From the NCBI GenBank assembly GCA_012184525.1, contig WOFQ01000001.1, positions 620,001 through 684,000 of the forward strand: a stretch of 64,000 nucleotides of DNA. Reading direction: 5' to 3'. Positions 48,425 through 60,929 of this stretch are shown piece by piece. The notes under the pieces are model-generated. The model saw only the letters and a list, made by a program, of their open reading frames with translations, searched no databases and was not told where the DNA came from. The stretch's first letter is position 1; each line of letters starts with the position of its first letter. The stretch comes from Xenoacremonium recifei (taxonomy: Eukaryota; Ascomycota; Sordariomycetes; Hypocreales; Nectriaceae). A program made the translations under genes and the position numbers.

Positions 48425-50800
48425 AGAGGGTACGGGAGGGGGACAACACAAAGCGTGTGTGAAGGCGACAACGACAACAAGTCCACGAGCGAGAGAGGAT
48501 GAATGAGAGAAAGAGTTCTGCAACCCGACGGCCCGAGAAACAATCAGCGACGGGGCATCGGCCACAGCTGCCAGCCCTTGCACAAAGGAGGACTAGAATA
48601 GAATAGATTGGGGGACTTGGGAATTGGAGGCGAGGCGAGGCGAGGCAACCCTGGTCAGGGAGGCCCCGGTCAAGTCGACTTCAGCGGGGGGCTGATGGGC
48701 GATGTTTGACGCCGCATCTCGAACGGGTTTGGGTAGCTCCAGGCTATCGAATGGAATGGAGCAGACGGACATTTGCTGCTTCTGGAGCGTCTTCGATTCC
48801 GCCTCTGCTGGCTGGTTGACGGCCAGTGTCATTTACAGATGAGGCCTGCGGTCTTCCATGCTCCCTGGCTCTTCTCTTCAACAGATCCGTTCGTTCATGG
48901 CCCCCAAAACACAAGTGCCCCCTTATCTGACATCTCACGGCATCTTACGCCCATCCTTCGTGCCTCGTCCAACCATCCCGTGCGTGCCTGTCACACTCAG
49001 ACTCCAGCTGGAGGACCGCCGGGTGCTTGCGAGGAAACGATCGACCAGCCAGCCCGTCCTCCAGCCGAGTAACAATCGCTGCTGGTCTGCCCTGCCCATT
49101 CCCTGTGTCTCTCCCGCGTGCCCACCGACGACCCGGCAGAAACCACGCCCGAAGCCATCCCTGTCCTCTCCCCAGCACATCCCAGCCCTTCTAGGCTCTC
49201 CCCTCAACACTAACCAGGGGGCCGGCCACCCACCCATTCCCACTTTTCCAGCATTCGGTACCCTAGGCGATTGCGCGTTCTCCTCCTGCCGCGGAGGCTA
49301 ACGGGCAGGTTATTGATTCACCGGCCCTGAAACTTGTTGCGGGTAAGTAGGAGGGCACGCGACGCCGTCAATAGCTGCGTCTCAGATGGCTGGAGCGGAT
49401 TTCTCGACGGTGAGGAATTCCGGCGCCACGGGAAATGAAATCATCGGCCATCGACCTGAAGGTGAGGCGGCGCAAGGTTAACCTTCTGGCCGAGCGTCGG
49501 GAGAATTTCCGTTATGGAAGGGCTTCACACCACCAGCTGAACTCGCCCGTCTCCACACGCTGAACTTGCACGCCTGCGTCAAGATGACAGATTTCCCCCT
49601 CCGTACGGTTGCATTGTCATCTCTGTCATCTTCGTGCCGCGGCGCACAGGCGCTCCCGTGCCACCGGGCCTGGATCACCGCGAGTGTCGCCTCTGCGCTG
49701 TGCTCTGGCCGTCCGACCCTCCCCGTTTTGAGTCGGAGGTTTCTCTCGCGACGTTTCTCCTTAGACTGTTTCTAGCCCGGGCGACATGCGTTCCGCTGCT
49801 CATTGGCCCGCGCGCTCAGCTGGGCCATCAACTGCACGCCACAGGGGGTTGAAAGGGGGGGAGGGGGGGCCGCTATCGTTGACACGGATCCATCCCGTGC
49901 CCCAGAGATGCCTCCCTAGCCAGACGATCTCGAGACCCAACAGTGTGCCAAGCGACCTTTTCTCGAGATGCCGTTGGCCGTGTCTCGGTTGCGGAATACG
50001 AGGTGCCTTCAGCCTTACGCGTGCCTCCAGACCCGTCGTTCAAGCTTAAAAGGATTTCTATTATTAAGGACGGCCGGCCGTTGCACATCGCATTTGCCCA
50101 CACAGTTGTGGCGGTATCGCCTATATTATCGAGCTGACGAGTTCCCGCCTGGCCTCACTACGCTTTTGGAATGCGCCGGCGATGTCACTGATTCACTTGA
50201 CGTTGACATTGTCGCGACCCAAAGTTCGTCTGAGACCTTGACTTTGTCCGCCGACCGCCCGACAGACCGCCGCCCGAGAGCCGAAACAATCGATTCTGCT
50301 GTTAGAGGCATTATCCAGTCGTTATGAAGGTCTAGACCTCTCGATGCAACCTCTCACCACCGCCTACCCTGGAGGTGTATGAGATCGATTTCTTCCCAAG
50401 ATTCGTCATCCCAAGCACCTCGGTGCCACGTTGGACGCTGCGAGGGCCCTTGAAACACGTTTTACAAAGATCTGCGAGTGCGAAACTCCTAACGGATTTA
50501 AAGCTTGTGTTGAGGTTTGAGATATGCTCCGAAGTTGCTCCCAGAAGATCATCCACAAAGTTAATTCGGATGTATGCGTAAATTAGAAAAGCAAAATTCC
50601 TAACCCAAACACATCCGGTCGCAATTGAGTTTCGTCCCGTTTTCTGCGGCATGCAACTTAAAGTCAACTCCTCTGAAAAAGCAATATCAGTCTCATTCAT
50701 CTGTATGCTGTTTCACCTTGAAATATCGTCATGTCAACGAGACATCTTGGCTATCAATCATCCTTGCAACAACCCCCTTGACAAAGCCTCTCAACGTCCA
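48425..50800. other. 2.4-kb intergenic region
   Basis: Upstream of the ASST gene and downstream of the GH32 gene. A short GAGGC pentamer repeat lies near 48630-48645 and a G-rich run near 49850-49870. Open frames on both strands (for example 48858-49301) lack domains and splice logic. No gene is supported. Confidence 0.45.
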
Positions 50801-52714
50801 TCACTTCCTCTCTGGCCAGGCATTAAACAACCCCTCATACACTGTGATATCCCCAAACACCGCCTCACCCGTGCCGTTGTGGAAGAACCGAATCTCCCTC
50901 GAGTCCGCATACCACGACCTAGCAAAGTCAGCCTACCATGACCAGTCCTCGCAGGAAAAGCACACTTACCGGGCCCAAGTACTCAGCGCAAATCGGCCGT
51001 TGGCGTGAATCTCAACGACCGAATTGTCTACTACCAGCGTCAAATTCAGCGTCTCCATCTTCTCCTCGCCATCCTCCATCACGTCAAACAACCGCATCCG
51101 GCCGGCCTCGTTCCGAGAGTCGATGTCACTCGTCGTCTTCGCCGCAGCGCTCGTGTCCTTCCGATCGACTATGATGCTCTCGTTCGAGAACTGATAATAA
51201 ATAGTTGTCGCCTCATGCGGACCGGCCAGGATCTGGAATCCCGCCTGTAAGTCCGAGTTGCGCGCCGAGGCAGGGAACGAGATCGATGCCTCGAGCAGGT
51301 AGAACTTTGAGCTGGGGCTTCGCGTGAACGGCGTAGTCCCAGACGTGCTCAGCGTGCGGCCTTCCTCTGTGAAGGGCTGCCGCTTCTTCATCGCCGCGAG
51401 CGTCTCCCGCGAGATCTCCTGCTTCAGCGTCGTCAGCTCGACCACACCCGAGTCGTTCTTCGAGACGCGCCAGGCCCCGACTTCTCGCGAGAGCGCATTG
51501 TCGACCACGTTGGAGATCTTGCCCACGCTCAACTCCCGCGGCAACAATAGCGAGCCCGTCCAGTTTTGCTGATTTGTGGGAAACGAGGTGAGCGTGCCGT
51601 AGAAATCCCCCGTCAACCAGACGTAGGAGATGAACCGATCTGGTGCACCGCTGTTGGTAGACGCTTTGGACGATGCTGGAAGCAGCTTGCCAGCTCCCGC
51701 ATAGGCGGACGCGCCCCAGTCCAGACGTCCGGCCATCGTAGGAGAGAACTTGATCTCGCCGTCCTCGTTGCAGGAGACATTGCCAGATGCCCAGAGCATA
51801 TCACGATAATCAGATACCTGGGGCACAATAGGCGTCACGGACCACTCGGCCCCCAGCGTGACAAAGACGTCGCCCTCCGCATCGTACCCCTTTTCGCTCA
51901 AGCTGAAGACATTCCCGACCTCGAAGTTGAACCCCCATCTGCCCGCCCAGTCTCCATTCCCCCAAGTCGTGTTCGCGGCCTCATGCCACCACTGGCCCAG
52001 ATACTCCCAGTACTGGAACTCCGGGTCGTACTGGCGGTAGAGGAACTGACTTGGCCCTTGGCCGTGGACGCCGCCCGAGATGACAACATACCACGTCCCG
52101 TTCTCACTGTGAAGCAGGCCGTCCAGCCGCGGGTTCTGGAACACGTAGGGATCGCGGAACCCAGTGACATTGACCGCAAATGGGTGGTCCGCGATCACAG
52201 GCCCCTGCTCGAGCTTGGTGAAATTGCGCCCTCCGTCAGCTGCCACGGCAAGGGACTGCGTCTCGCTGCCGCGCGTGTAGGCGATGGTCCACTGGATCGG
52301 GAGGAAGGACACCGACGTGTAGAGCAGCGTGGGCTTCCCGTCGATTCCGCTCGGGATCACGGAGCCGTCAAACACGGCGATGGGATCGTTGATGCCCCCG
52401 GCCTCAATGAACGGCGCCCCGTCCGCGTTCAAATCCCGGTACGTGACGAGGTCGCCGGTCGTAGCCCCGGCCGCTCCGGAGTGGAGCCACCCGACGTGGA
52501 AGAGCCCGGTCTCCGGGTCGGTATAGTGCATGCACGGGTCTCCGATCTGGCCGAAGGGCGGCAGGACGTGTGCTCGCGGCCGCCATGTCTCGTAGAGGCT
52601 CGAGTTGGCCAGTGTTGAGAGGTTTGGCGGCGCCTGGTTGTAGTCGACCTGGCTGTGGATGGACCTCGCGGAGGCGAGAGAGCCCGCTGCAAGGACTGTT
52701 GCGAACTTCATCAT
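50801..52714 (-). CDS. Secreted GH32 enzyme of the fungal fructosyltransferase type
   Basis: Two exons (52714-50970 and 50918-50801; GTAAGT...GCTAG intron in phase 2) give 620 aa, the normal length. A signal peptide occupies about residues 1-19. The five-bladed propeller carries the catalytic triad: nucleophile Asp59 in QIGDPCMHY, transition-state Asp188 in FRDP, and acid/base Glu265 in GFNFEVGN. A beta-sandwich follows, ending in NGRFALSTWARSWY and EGLFNAWPERK. GDPC in place of NDPNG, and the WRPRAH, GGVHGQGPSQFLYRQ and SFLPI-QW segments, resemble the Aspergillus sucrose fructosyltransferases more than invertases, by recollection of those sequences. Expected activity is transfer of fructosyl units from sucrose, making short fructo-oligosaccharides, or hydrolysis of such sugars outside the cell. 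Several NxS/T glycosylation sites are present. The antisense frame 51566-52618 is a shadow. Confidence 0.92.
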
Positions 52715-53339
52715 CGTGTCTCAAGGCGCGAAACAAGCGGTGCAGAGGCGGCCAGCTGTGAGGGCATCGTGAGATATTTATCGAGCCTCAATGACGCCGG
52801 TTCCGCAACCAGCCAGGAGATCGTCACCCGGACCTCACACCACGACGGGCTGCTCGGAGGGGCGAATCCCAGAAAGCGGCATCGCCAACCGAGCAAGCAG
52901 TTCGCACTAGGTCTGTTTCCATCTCGCGCTCCGAGGCGGGCTCTGCGAACCCGGGGAACCTGTGGAGTAGTGCGGGGAGAATCACCAGGTTGTCAAGCCA
53001 AAGACTGTGTATTTGACCGTCTTTGCGGAGAGCCTCAGGAGCAATTCTCGGCCGAATAGCCCTTGGCGGGTCCACTGATCCTTTAGAAGGAGGAGTCTTG
53101 AAGGTTGGCGGATGTCGTTGATCCGAGATCGTGGTGTGATGACTTCACTGCCGGGGCTAAGACGTTGGTTCGTGCGGTAGTTGTTTTGCCAAGGGCTGGG
53201 GTTTCTCTTAGTGCACCCGCTTATTAGACGAGACGGCATTCCGGAATCCCATCGTCTCAGAGTCTGAGTTAAAAATGAGTTCATGCTATTATACGTAGAC
53301 ACGGGGTTCTAAACAGTAGCTTAGAAGTCATCTGAAAAT
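52715..53339. other. Promoter region of the GH32 gene
   Basis: GC-rich 5' flank of the fructosyltransferase-type gene, passing into an AT-rich segment after about 53260. No gene is visible. Confidence 0.45.
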
Positions 53340-54850
53340 GTGTTTTCTTAGTGAGTCTTTATTCTCACTGTAGTTTTTTTCATCCATCTTCGAATGGGGG
53401 TGACGTCCCTCGTTCCCCGGCGACAGCATTGACGTCCTCATATAAATACGAGATTCTTAACATATCCCTTCACTATATCGCGGCAGAAGCTGATTTGATC
53501 ATCACCACACACATAAAATTTTACCCTCATATTAAAACGATGCCGCGATTTCGTGAGATTTGTTAGTATAAGCGAACAATTTCGGAACATGATACAATGA
53601 AATCCTCGAATAAGAGATTTGAAAACAGAGTATCAGTGATAGTTCATGCGGAAACATGAGTGATCCTGAAAGCCTACCCGAGAGTCAAATTGTCTACACG
53701 TGATATCCCGTATGGATTGTTCCCAATATTCTTAAATAAAAGCCCTCCACAGTTACCTAAGAAACTCCTCTTCAGGTTAAAAAATTAGTGTAGGAGATTA
53801 CGGATGAGGAGTTAGAACTGGATTCAGATAAGGGGTAGTATCCAGATGAGGGATAGGATTTAGATGAGGGACTCGATGTAGAGGGGGAACAGGGTTCACG
53901 TTGCTACAAACTCCTCGATCATTCTTTATGTGTCAGGACTGACGGAAATCTTCTTAGTAAAGCGGCTATTCCATGCGAATGGAAAATTTTCTCTTAACAC
54001 CCAACGGCTCAACGACTTCGTTTCAGACCATGATGAGGCCTTCCTGGACGATGCACGGTTCACCCAACGCCTAGCAAGGAGTAGAATACCTAGAAACTTA
54101 TGGAGTAATTTTTTAGAGGCAATGGGGGTTTTTGTTAAGGATAATATGGTCTCAAATGGCCTGTTTATTCTCAATTTACAACTCGCACGGTCAGCTTTCA
54201 TAAAATGGTCACGGTAAAGGAACAGGATGTGCATCGAATTTCAGGTACCAATACGACTCTGTATGCAGAATTAAGCAGATCTCCCATTCAAGGACACCCG
54301 ATTTAGGCATATGCCTATTTAAGCACGACAAAACCTGAACTGACCACTTCCCATAACCCCCACGCCACAACAACCACCATTTGAAAGGCTGCATGAAGGA
54401 TTCATACCTTGGGGGTATGGTCACGGCACACGAGGTGCTTCGTCGTCAGATTGCTATAATAAGCCATGAGCGAATTTGGGATGCAACGAGGAACTTCTGG
54501 TGGGAATAATGGCCTCCAAGGAGATACTCCTTTTGAGGCAGTCTGACACATCGTGAGAAATAATCTCAACCCCACATTGATAGCCCTGAATAGTTGGGGG
54601 CCTCAGTTGAGACATTTGATTTACTACATTTATTCAAAACTACATTGAATACTCTAACATCCTGAAACCATCGCGCCAAATATAGTATCGCAGGACAAAA
54701 GATACTCTACCGTCAGGCTTTCCCTCCTGAGTCCCTCAAGCGTGGAGTGAGCACTCCAACTTCGGAACCCTCCATGCTGTTGGCTCCAGCTTAATGGCTA
54801 TCCACACCAGAAGCTCCGTTAGAGAGAGTCCATATATTTATCAGCTACGT
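53340..54850. other. AT-rich island containing a coding relic
   Basis: About 1.5 kb of AT-rich sequence embedded in GC-rich flanks, with stops in all long frames. It looks like an old, mutated repeat or gene fragment. An open frame at 53930-54217 (95 codons) has no recognisable domain. See the separate relic entry. Confidence 0.4.
53791..54056 (+). pseudogene. Possible nonsense-mutated coding relic, unknown family
   Basis: From 53793 a plus-strand frame reads acidic, protein-like sequence (EITDEELELDSDKG), then TAG, a short run, another TAG, then about 47 codons ending in TAA (LLDHSLCVRTDGNLLSKAAIP...). Both TAG codons could be former CAG codons after C-to-T change, as repeat-induced point mutation produces. 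The relic could come from a transposon, but no transposase motif is recognisable. Confidence 0.25.
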
Positions 54851-57800
54851 GATTAATGATCCGCGGGCAGCCTCTTTGCCTGAAACGCCTGAGAGTTGGG
54901 GTACGCAGTCGGTAACAACTTGTCAGCCCTGCAATGTTCGTTCGCAATCCTTACGAGAATTTGCGATTCACCACTTCGTTTTCTTTTTCCATGTGAAATT
55001 CAAGCATCACCTTTGGGAGAGCTTCGACGGACCTCTTTCTGGGATCCAGGGTCGACAGCTTGTCTAGAAAAGTGGCTATGGGATCAGGGGTATTGGATCT
55101 CGCCTCACTGAATCGCTTTTACGCGGCATCTTGCATTTTTGAATCTTCCACGTAGCATTGTTGGTTTCGTATCTTTCCCATGCTCAAATCCTGTGCCAGG
55201 CTCGGCTCTCGTCGTTGAGTGCGATTCATGCATCCGCAGCGAGAGGGAGGGAGTTTTGGATAGCACTTGGCTCATGGGGACCCGCGGTAAGCGGCATCGA
55301 AGAAAGCGGGAAATTTTCTTCCACTCCTTACTGCATTCGCAACTGCCGACATCGGTCTTTGATTTGTCCAGAAACTCATATGCCGCTCGGGTTCCCGGCT
55401 GTGGATGTGGAGGGGAACGAAAGTCGGCCGCCGTCGTTGCGGCTACGGACTTGCTTGTGAAAGCCGTGTAAATACAACACAATGGGAGGCACTTCGGGCT
55501 AAACAAGCTGCGGGCGGGAGCAAACGCTAAAGGCCCGAGCCATTTAAAGTGGGAGACGGTCTTGGATGCAACAATTCCCGCCCTCGACTGTCCACGGGAA
55601 GCGGCAGAGGCGCTCGGTTGCGCCTCGGCTGGTTGTTGTTCAACCTGTAAAAGGCCCGTGTGGCTCCGCCGAGGATGGCATTCTGGCAGGCAAAGATCGC
55701 CTGGCGAGCAGAGAGGATTGCAAGAAACCGGGCTTGTGCCTTGCACCCGTGCGTCCGTGAGGGGGGTGCTGCCACATCTCTTTGTTGCGTTGGCGGCTAC
55801 ACACCAACAATAGGCGCCTCACGCACCCTCCATGGCGCAAACGAGACTGGGGGGGGATCCATCTCGGTCAAGATAGTCCCCCGCCAAGTCGCACACAAAC
55901 GGACTGCTGCAGAACCGGCCAGCCCACCCCCCTGCGTTTGACGACCAATGTTGCACAAAGCAATTCTCTCCCGTGAATACGCGGGGCAATCAACGCCCGA
56001 GGCCAACGGAACTAGACGCTTTCTGATCAGATCATCCGAGGCTTGTTGACGTAGGATTAACGACTGTCCCGCACCGGTGAGGGAGAGGCTGAAGGGTGTC
56101 TCATTAGTCCACGAGGCCAACTGAGGTCCGGCCAACACATTGACTCTGCCATCTTGGGAAGCAGGAAAAGTCTCTAGGTGCCTAAACGTCAGATACGGGA
56201 GCCGGGGCCAGCATCACGTCTCACACGGAACAGAAGTCTCCTTCGTTGCGGCTACTCCTTGCGCCGTCCACGTTTCATCAGGCATCCCTGGCGTTGAATC
56301 GCTGATCTGGCGCTTGGTGATGGATCGCAACGCCTTCATGCTGCCACGCAGGTAAATGAAATGTGACGAAGCTAGTTGACCGGTTTCGAGCATCTGACTG
56401 AGAAAAACTTCCTTCTCATCATCATCCACTTGGCCGGCTGAAACCTTGACAGGCCTAGAACGATAGCAATGTCAGAGTTACTGCATCTGAGCCCAATTGC
56501 AATATCCCTCCCCGTGTAGCACAGCCTTGGTTGTGTCTTGTTGTTCCTCTTAGCCGGCGGAGTTGGGTTGCAGCGCCGATTGTGTTTCCCCAGCTCACCT
56601 ACAGCGTTGGCGTGGACAGGACCGGGAAAAGTTGCTCTCCAACGAGGTCGAAGAAGTTCCAGAACGGACGGCTGGCCCTCGCACAGGGCGACGTTTGCGG
56701 CAGTCTCAACAGGAACAAGCTGCAGAAAATCATGTACTGCTACCCTGCGGACTAAATCCGGCTTGCTGCGTCTTTTGTACCCACCGAGATACATTCGAAA
56801 GTGATGGCTGTTGTCGTTGTCGTCCTGACTCCCAACTAGTTCGTACTGCAGGGGCTCGGAGGAGGCGCACCGAGTTTCTATGATGGGGATTAACAAGACA
56901 TCGAAAAAAAAAAAAAAAGAACCGAGGGTCGATCTTTTGCGACCAGTCTCCCCACGAGTCACCCAGGTTTTGAGAACGTCACCACATCGATCGAGGCTTT
57001 TGCCACGTATCTGGGAACACTGTCTCCTGCGTCAAGCCCAAGTCAGCCGTTTGCTGATCCGAGGCCCGGCCTATCAAGACGGCAAGTTTGGTGCTTCCCA
57101 ATGGAGCAACTATGCACACAAGAAGCGGCAGGAAGATGATGCGCAGGACGGCAGAGCAAATTCGTCGAATCAGTTGCGGGCGGGACTTAGGGATCCCGAC
57201 AACTTGGGGCTGGCGAAATGCAGCTCGACTTGAGGGTTAGGCAGGCCGAACTGTGGTTCCCAGATGACCAGCGTGCGAGAAGAGCTGTTGTGCTAGCGGC
57301 AAGCAGCAGCAACAGCAGCAGGGATGCCGACGAGTTTGTACCGTGATTGGGATTCGCGGCGCCCAAGGGCTGACCTGCCGCAAGACGAGACACCGGTCTC
57401 CTAGTAAAAAGCAAACAGAGACAGGACCCGTGATCCCAGCGAATGCGGTGAATCGGGACCAGGCAGGGTATTTGACGGAATCGCCATGGCAAACCGTGGC
57501 TCTCCCATGGCGCCGCGCATCCTCGACCAGGGGCCCCTTGACTGTCGGGAGACGCGCCTAGGAAAAGACGCTATCGAGGACCCCGGGTATCGTGGAAATG
57601 GAGCTGTCGAAACTAGCTTGCACTGTAAGTGCAGGATCTCGAATTTGGTTAGTGAATCAAGAAGAAGCAACGACAAGGAGCACGCAGAGCACAGCCAGCA
57701 GCCAGCAGCCAGCAGCAGAGAAGCATTACAAGTAGAATGAGCAACGCCCAGTGGGTCAATGGAATAAAACCTACTCCGTAATATGTGCTCCGTCTGGGTT

Positions 57801-60481
57801 AACGCAAAGGGATCGATTGGGTGAGACTGCGCTCGCGTGTGGACAACACAAGGCTTGACGGAGCACAGAGGTCAAGGGGGTGAAGGGTGAAGTCGTCGAG
57901 AAGACAGCAAGTTTGCTTTGCTTCGTGCAACGCCAGCAGTTCTGCCTGAGGCACAATTGAGGAGCCTTCCTTCCTCCCGTCCCGTCTGTCGAGTCGCACG
58001 AGATGCCTCGACGCAATTACACGTCTGTGTGGACGGGAAGGAACGACGTCAACGCGGTTCGGCCGTGCCTGACAGAATTGCAGCCAGCCCAGCCCAGCCC
58101 GGGTGCCGTTACCGGTGTGGGAGGAGCTCCAGCTGGAGACGAGACGGCACGCTTTTCGAAGGAAGGCCCGCCCCGGGCGTCATTGGCGGCCGTTGCTGCC
58201 CCTGTAATCTGCCCTCCCACAGGCTCCCAGCGCATTAGGGCTCATTTAGGACCCTCCAGTTAGGCTCTAACAGTCTAGCCGCAGGCCCAGCCCGGACGCC
58301 CGTTCCCCAAGAAAAAAAAAAGGCTTTCTCTTTTCCCCCACATCAACCAATCCACCGCCAGCTCTCCACCTGCATCCAAAGAAACCTCCCCGACAAGGTT
58401 GCAAACCTCGCGAGAAAACAACGTCCTGGACGCGGCCGGCCGGCCTATGATCTCTCTGCGCCGTCTCCCGGCTCTCCACCATCCGTCTCGCGTCCCTGTA
58501 TCTCGCCTTCTCTTCCCGGGCTTGGCTTGTACCTTGTACCTCTTACGGCCGGCACCCGGCGCCCTCTCCCTGGCCTGGCCTGGCCTGGCCTGGGGGACGA
58601 AGACGTGGCCGCTCTCGTCTCCACGACATCTTCGACAGGGTCCTTCATCACCGTGCCTCTCGCAACGACGGGGCGACGTGTTGCCGTCGATTCAGCTCGT
58701 TGAGTGCCTGCAGAGTGCAGTCACAGGCCCCGTCCCCCGTTCTTGTTCAGGCACGACATCCATACGACATCATGTCCTGGAAGATGAAAGAATTTCTCTG
58801 CACATCATCATCATCATCATGTATCGTCATCATCATGCCCAACCGGTCTTGCAATTGGCCCCTTTCCGACACGGGGAAGACGGGCACCGCCCTGCGTCGT
58901 GGCTTTCCTGTGACCGACGGCGTTGCGCCTCCTGCTGGGCAAGATAGCCTCACTTTGTTTCTTCCATGATTCGTCGTCTCTAGCCTTCTAACCACCCCTG
59001 CTTGGGGTTGTCCTCTCACCACGCAGGTTTGCACTCGCAAGAGGAGACAACAAGCCCCCTATCCACTCTCTGTCTCACTCTCACAGAATGCCCAGGCCCT
59101 GACGCTCCGAGCCTGTGAGCCACGCCGTCGACCGTCTCCAGAACATTGCTTTTTGGCATCTGACCAACCTTTCCCAAACGATAGGTTTAGGTCCCAGATG
59201 CCGTAGGGCCCATGGGCACCGGGTGCAGCCCCTCCCCTGGCATCGGGAGCCCCGGCCCTGCACTAGACTGGGCGACCTGCGCCATGAGATGCGATGCGAT
59301 GCGATGTGATTTCCCCCCCGGGACCCCGTTCCCATCGTGGCCCAAGCTGTGGCCTGCCAACCAAACTGACGTTCGCGGTCGCTGCATAGGCCTCTCTGCT
59401 GGCCGGCTGAGGCGAAAGGGCGGCGGCATCCACACCTTAGGTTGGCCCAAACACCACGGCAATGGGCTCCGTATCCGCTCCGGCCGCTCTCCAGACAGAT
59501 CCCGATCGTTGCCTCACCAGGGCCACATCACGGCTCATGCCCGAGTCAACTGTGCTGGCAGGCTTAACCCAATCCGCCAGATCCCACTCCCGTCGCCCCA
59601 GGGCCCCCAAAAGACTCTGAGAGGAGGACGGGACCCAAGCAACCCAGGCCAAGGGGTCGTGGAAAAAGCAAAGAGTCGAAGAGCCCTGGTCGGCTCTATC
59701 AAACTGAGCTACCAAGAAGTGCCTTGCCCTGACGTCCCAAACGGCTTCCTTCCTTCTTTTCAGCAGCCGTTGCGTTCCTCTTTTTCCACGTCTAGACTGG
59801 TCCGGAGTTTGTGGCTGATATTCTCCTTTTCTCTCTCGACCGGGGGTTGACGCCCAGTTTCTCCTCCTCTTCCTCTTCTCCTCGTCTGCCCCCCCGTCCG
59901 CTGGTGCTCTGCACTCTGCCGTCAGCCAACCCTGCCTGGCCCTAGCCGTCCTGCAACCAACCCGTGCAAACATTTCCGTGCCTGCGTGCTCCATTCACAG
60001 TACATACAGAAACTACCCCCTCCCCCCGCCTCTGGCTCGCACCTAATCCTCTGCTGCCACATCAGACACACCCAATCTACCGGGTCCCTCGCTGCTTGCT
60101 TCCGTTGTACGCCCAAGATCCCTCCAGATATAAGCCGTACAGCTGGCTAAGCAAGCCCTGCGGCCTCACACCAGGGATCTGCTGCGCCTGTCTATAACCT
60201 CTTCTCTCACCCCACGCCAGCCCAATCTCTCGCCAGACCCCCATTTCATGTTCCAGTCTCACCTTGTCTCGGTCTATAAGTTGGGACGCTTCCCTCGCCA
60301 TTGACTCTCGAATTCGACGCTCCAAGTTCAGCTTCAACTTCGAAACCTTCATACAAAGGCTCACTCGAGACGCATTCTTACACAGCTCTTCATTGCAATT
60401 CATTTCACACCCACGCCAAACATCAAAACCTCAACTCTTCACTACCCCAAACAACCTTGATCGCTTCTACTTGCATCAAAA
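54851..60481. other. 5.6-kb gene-poor region upstream of the dsRBD gene
   Basis: No supportable coding gene on either strand, despite many short open frames caused by GC-rich sequence. It contains a 15-base poly(A) run (56904-56918), a TGGCC pentamer repeat (about 58571-58593), an ATC microsatellite (58803-58820), a GATGC repeat (about 59287-59308), and TACTCCGTA at 57772-57780. From about 59840 to 60480 pyrimidine-rich tracts dominate, which fits a transcript leader or core promoter for the dsRBD gene. A long non-coding transcript cannot be excluded. Confidence 0.45.
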
Positions 60482-60929
60482 ATGGATGTTGGATCTTACA
60501 GCCCCGTCGGACCCTGGCAGGAGCGCCTTGAAGGTGAGGAGACCCCCTCCCCACGCCTGTTGAGCTGAGGATAGGGCGGAGGCCCTTCAGTGAGGGCGAT
60601 GCTAATGCAACTACTGCTAGTCGTCTGCCGTGATGCCCAATTGCGGCCTCCTGTCTTCCAGATCGTTTCAGATCGTCGTGGTACGCAATCCCGCAACTGG
60701 CTCTTATCAAGTTTGTGTTAGTCAAGGATCTAACTGAAGCGATTTACCGACAGGCGGGCGTACTGCGTGGTCCAGCAGAGTCACCGTCCACGGCAAGACT
60801 CTGTCGGCCCGGTACTGGTACGACGGCAGAAACCTCAATAATGCCCGAGAGGATGCGGCTGAGTGTGCCGTCAACTGGCTAACCGGCTCTTCCAACGCCA
60901 ACTCTCCCACCCAGTCCTGGGCGTGGTAG
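60482..60929 (+). CDS. Small double-stranded RNA-binding-domain (dsRBD) protein
   Basis: Three exons (60482-60533, 60621-60680, 60754-60929) give 95 aa. Intron 1 has a GCTAATG branch-like site and a GCTAG acceptor; intron 2 starts GTACGC and ends CGACAG. After a 12-residue head (MDVGSYSPVGPW), the order is helix (QERLEVVCRDAQL), PPVFQIVSD, strands (SSRVTVHGKTLSARYWYDG) and a C-terminal helix (NNAREDAAECAVNWL). This alpha-beta-beta-beta-alpha order, the P-x-[FY] turn, and the final A-rich helix match the dsRBD fold, although the classical KKxAK helix motif is altered (NNAREDAA). The domain is the whole protein. It could bind dsRNA, assist an RNA-silencing enzyme, or be a protein-protein variant of the fold; the sequence does not decide. 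The long pyrimidine-rich upstream region is distinctive. Confidence 0.75.

Noticed and set aside
51566..52618. 350-codon plus-strand open frame
   Set aside because: Antisense to the GH32 gene, whose catalytic motifs are all intact; the plus frame has no domain.
55105..55746. 213-codon minus-strand frame
   Set aside because: Irregular composition without a domain or conserved pattern, in a region where several frames are open on both strands by composition.
58399..58947. 182-codon plus-strand frame
   Set aside because: Crosses simple repeats (TGGCC and ATC) and yields a patchy Pro/Leu/Ile/His-rich product; not protein-like.
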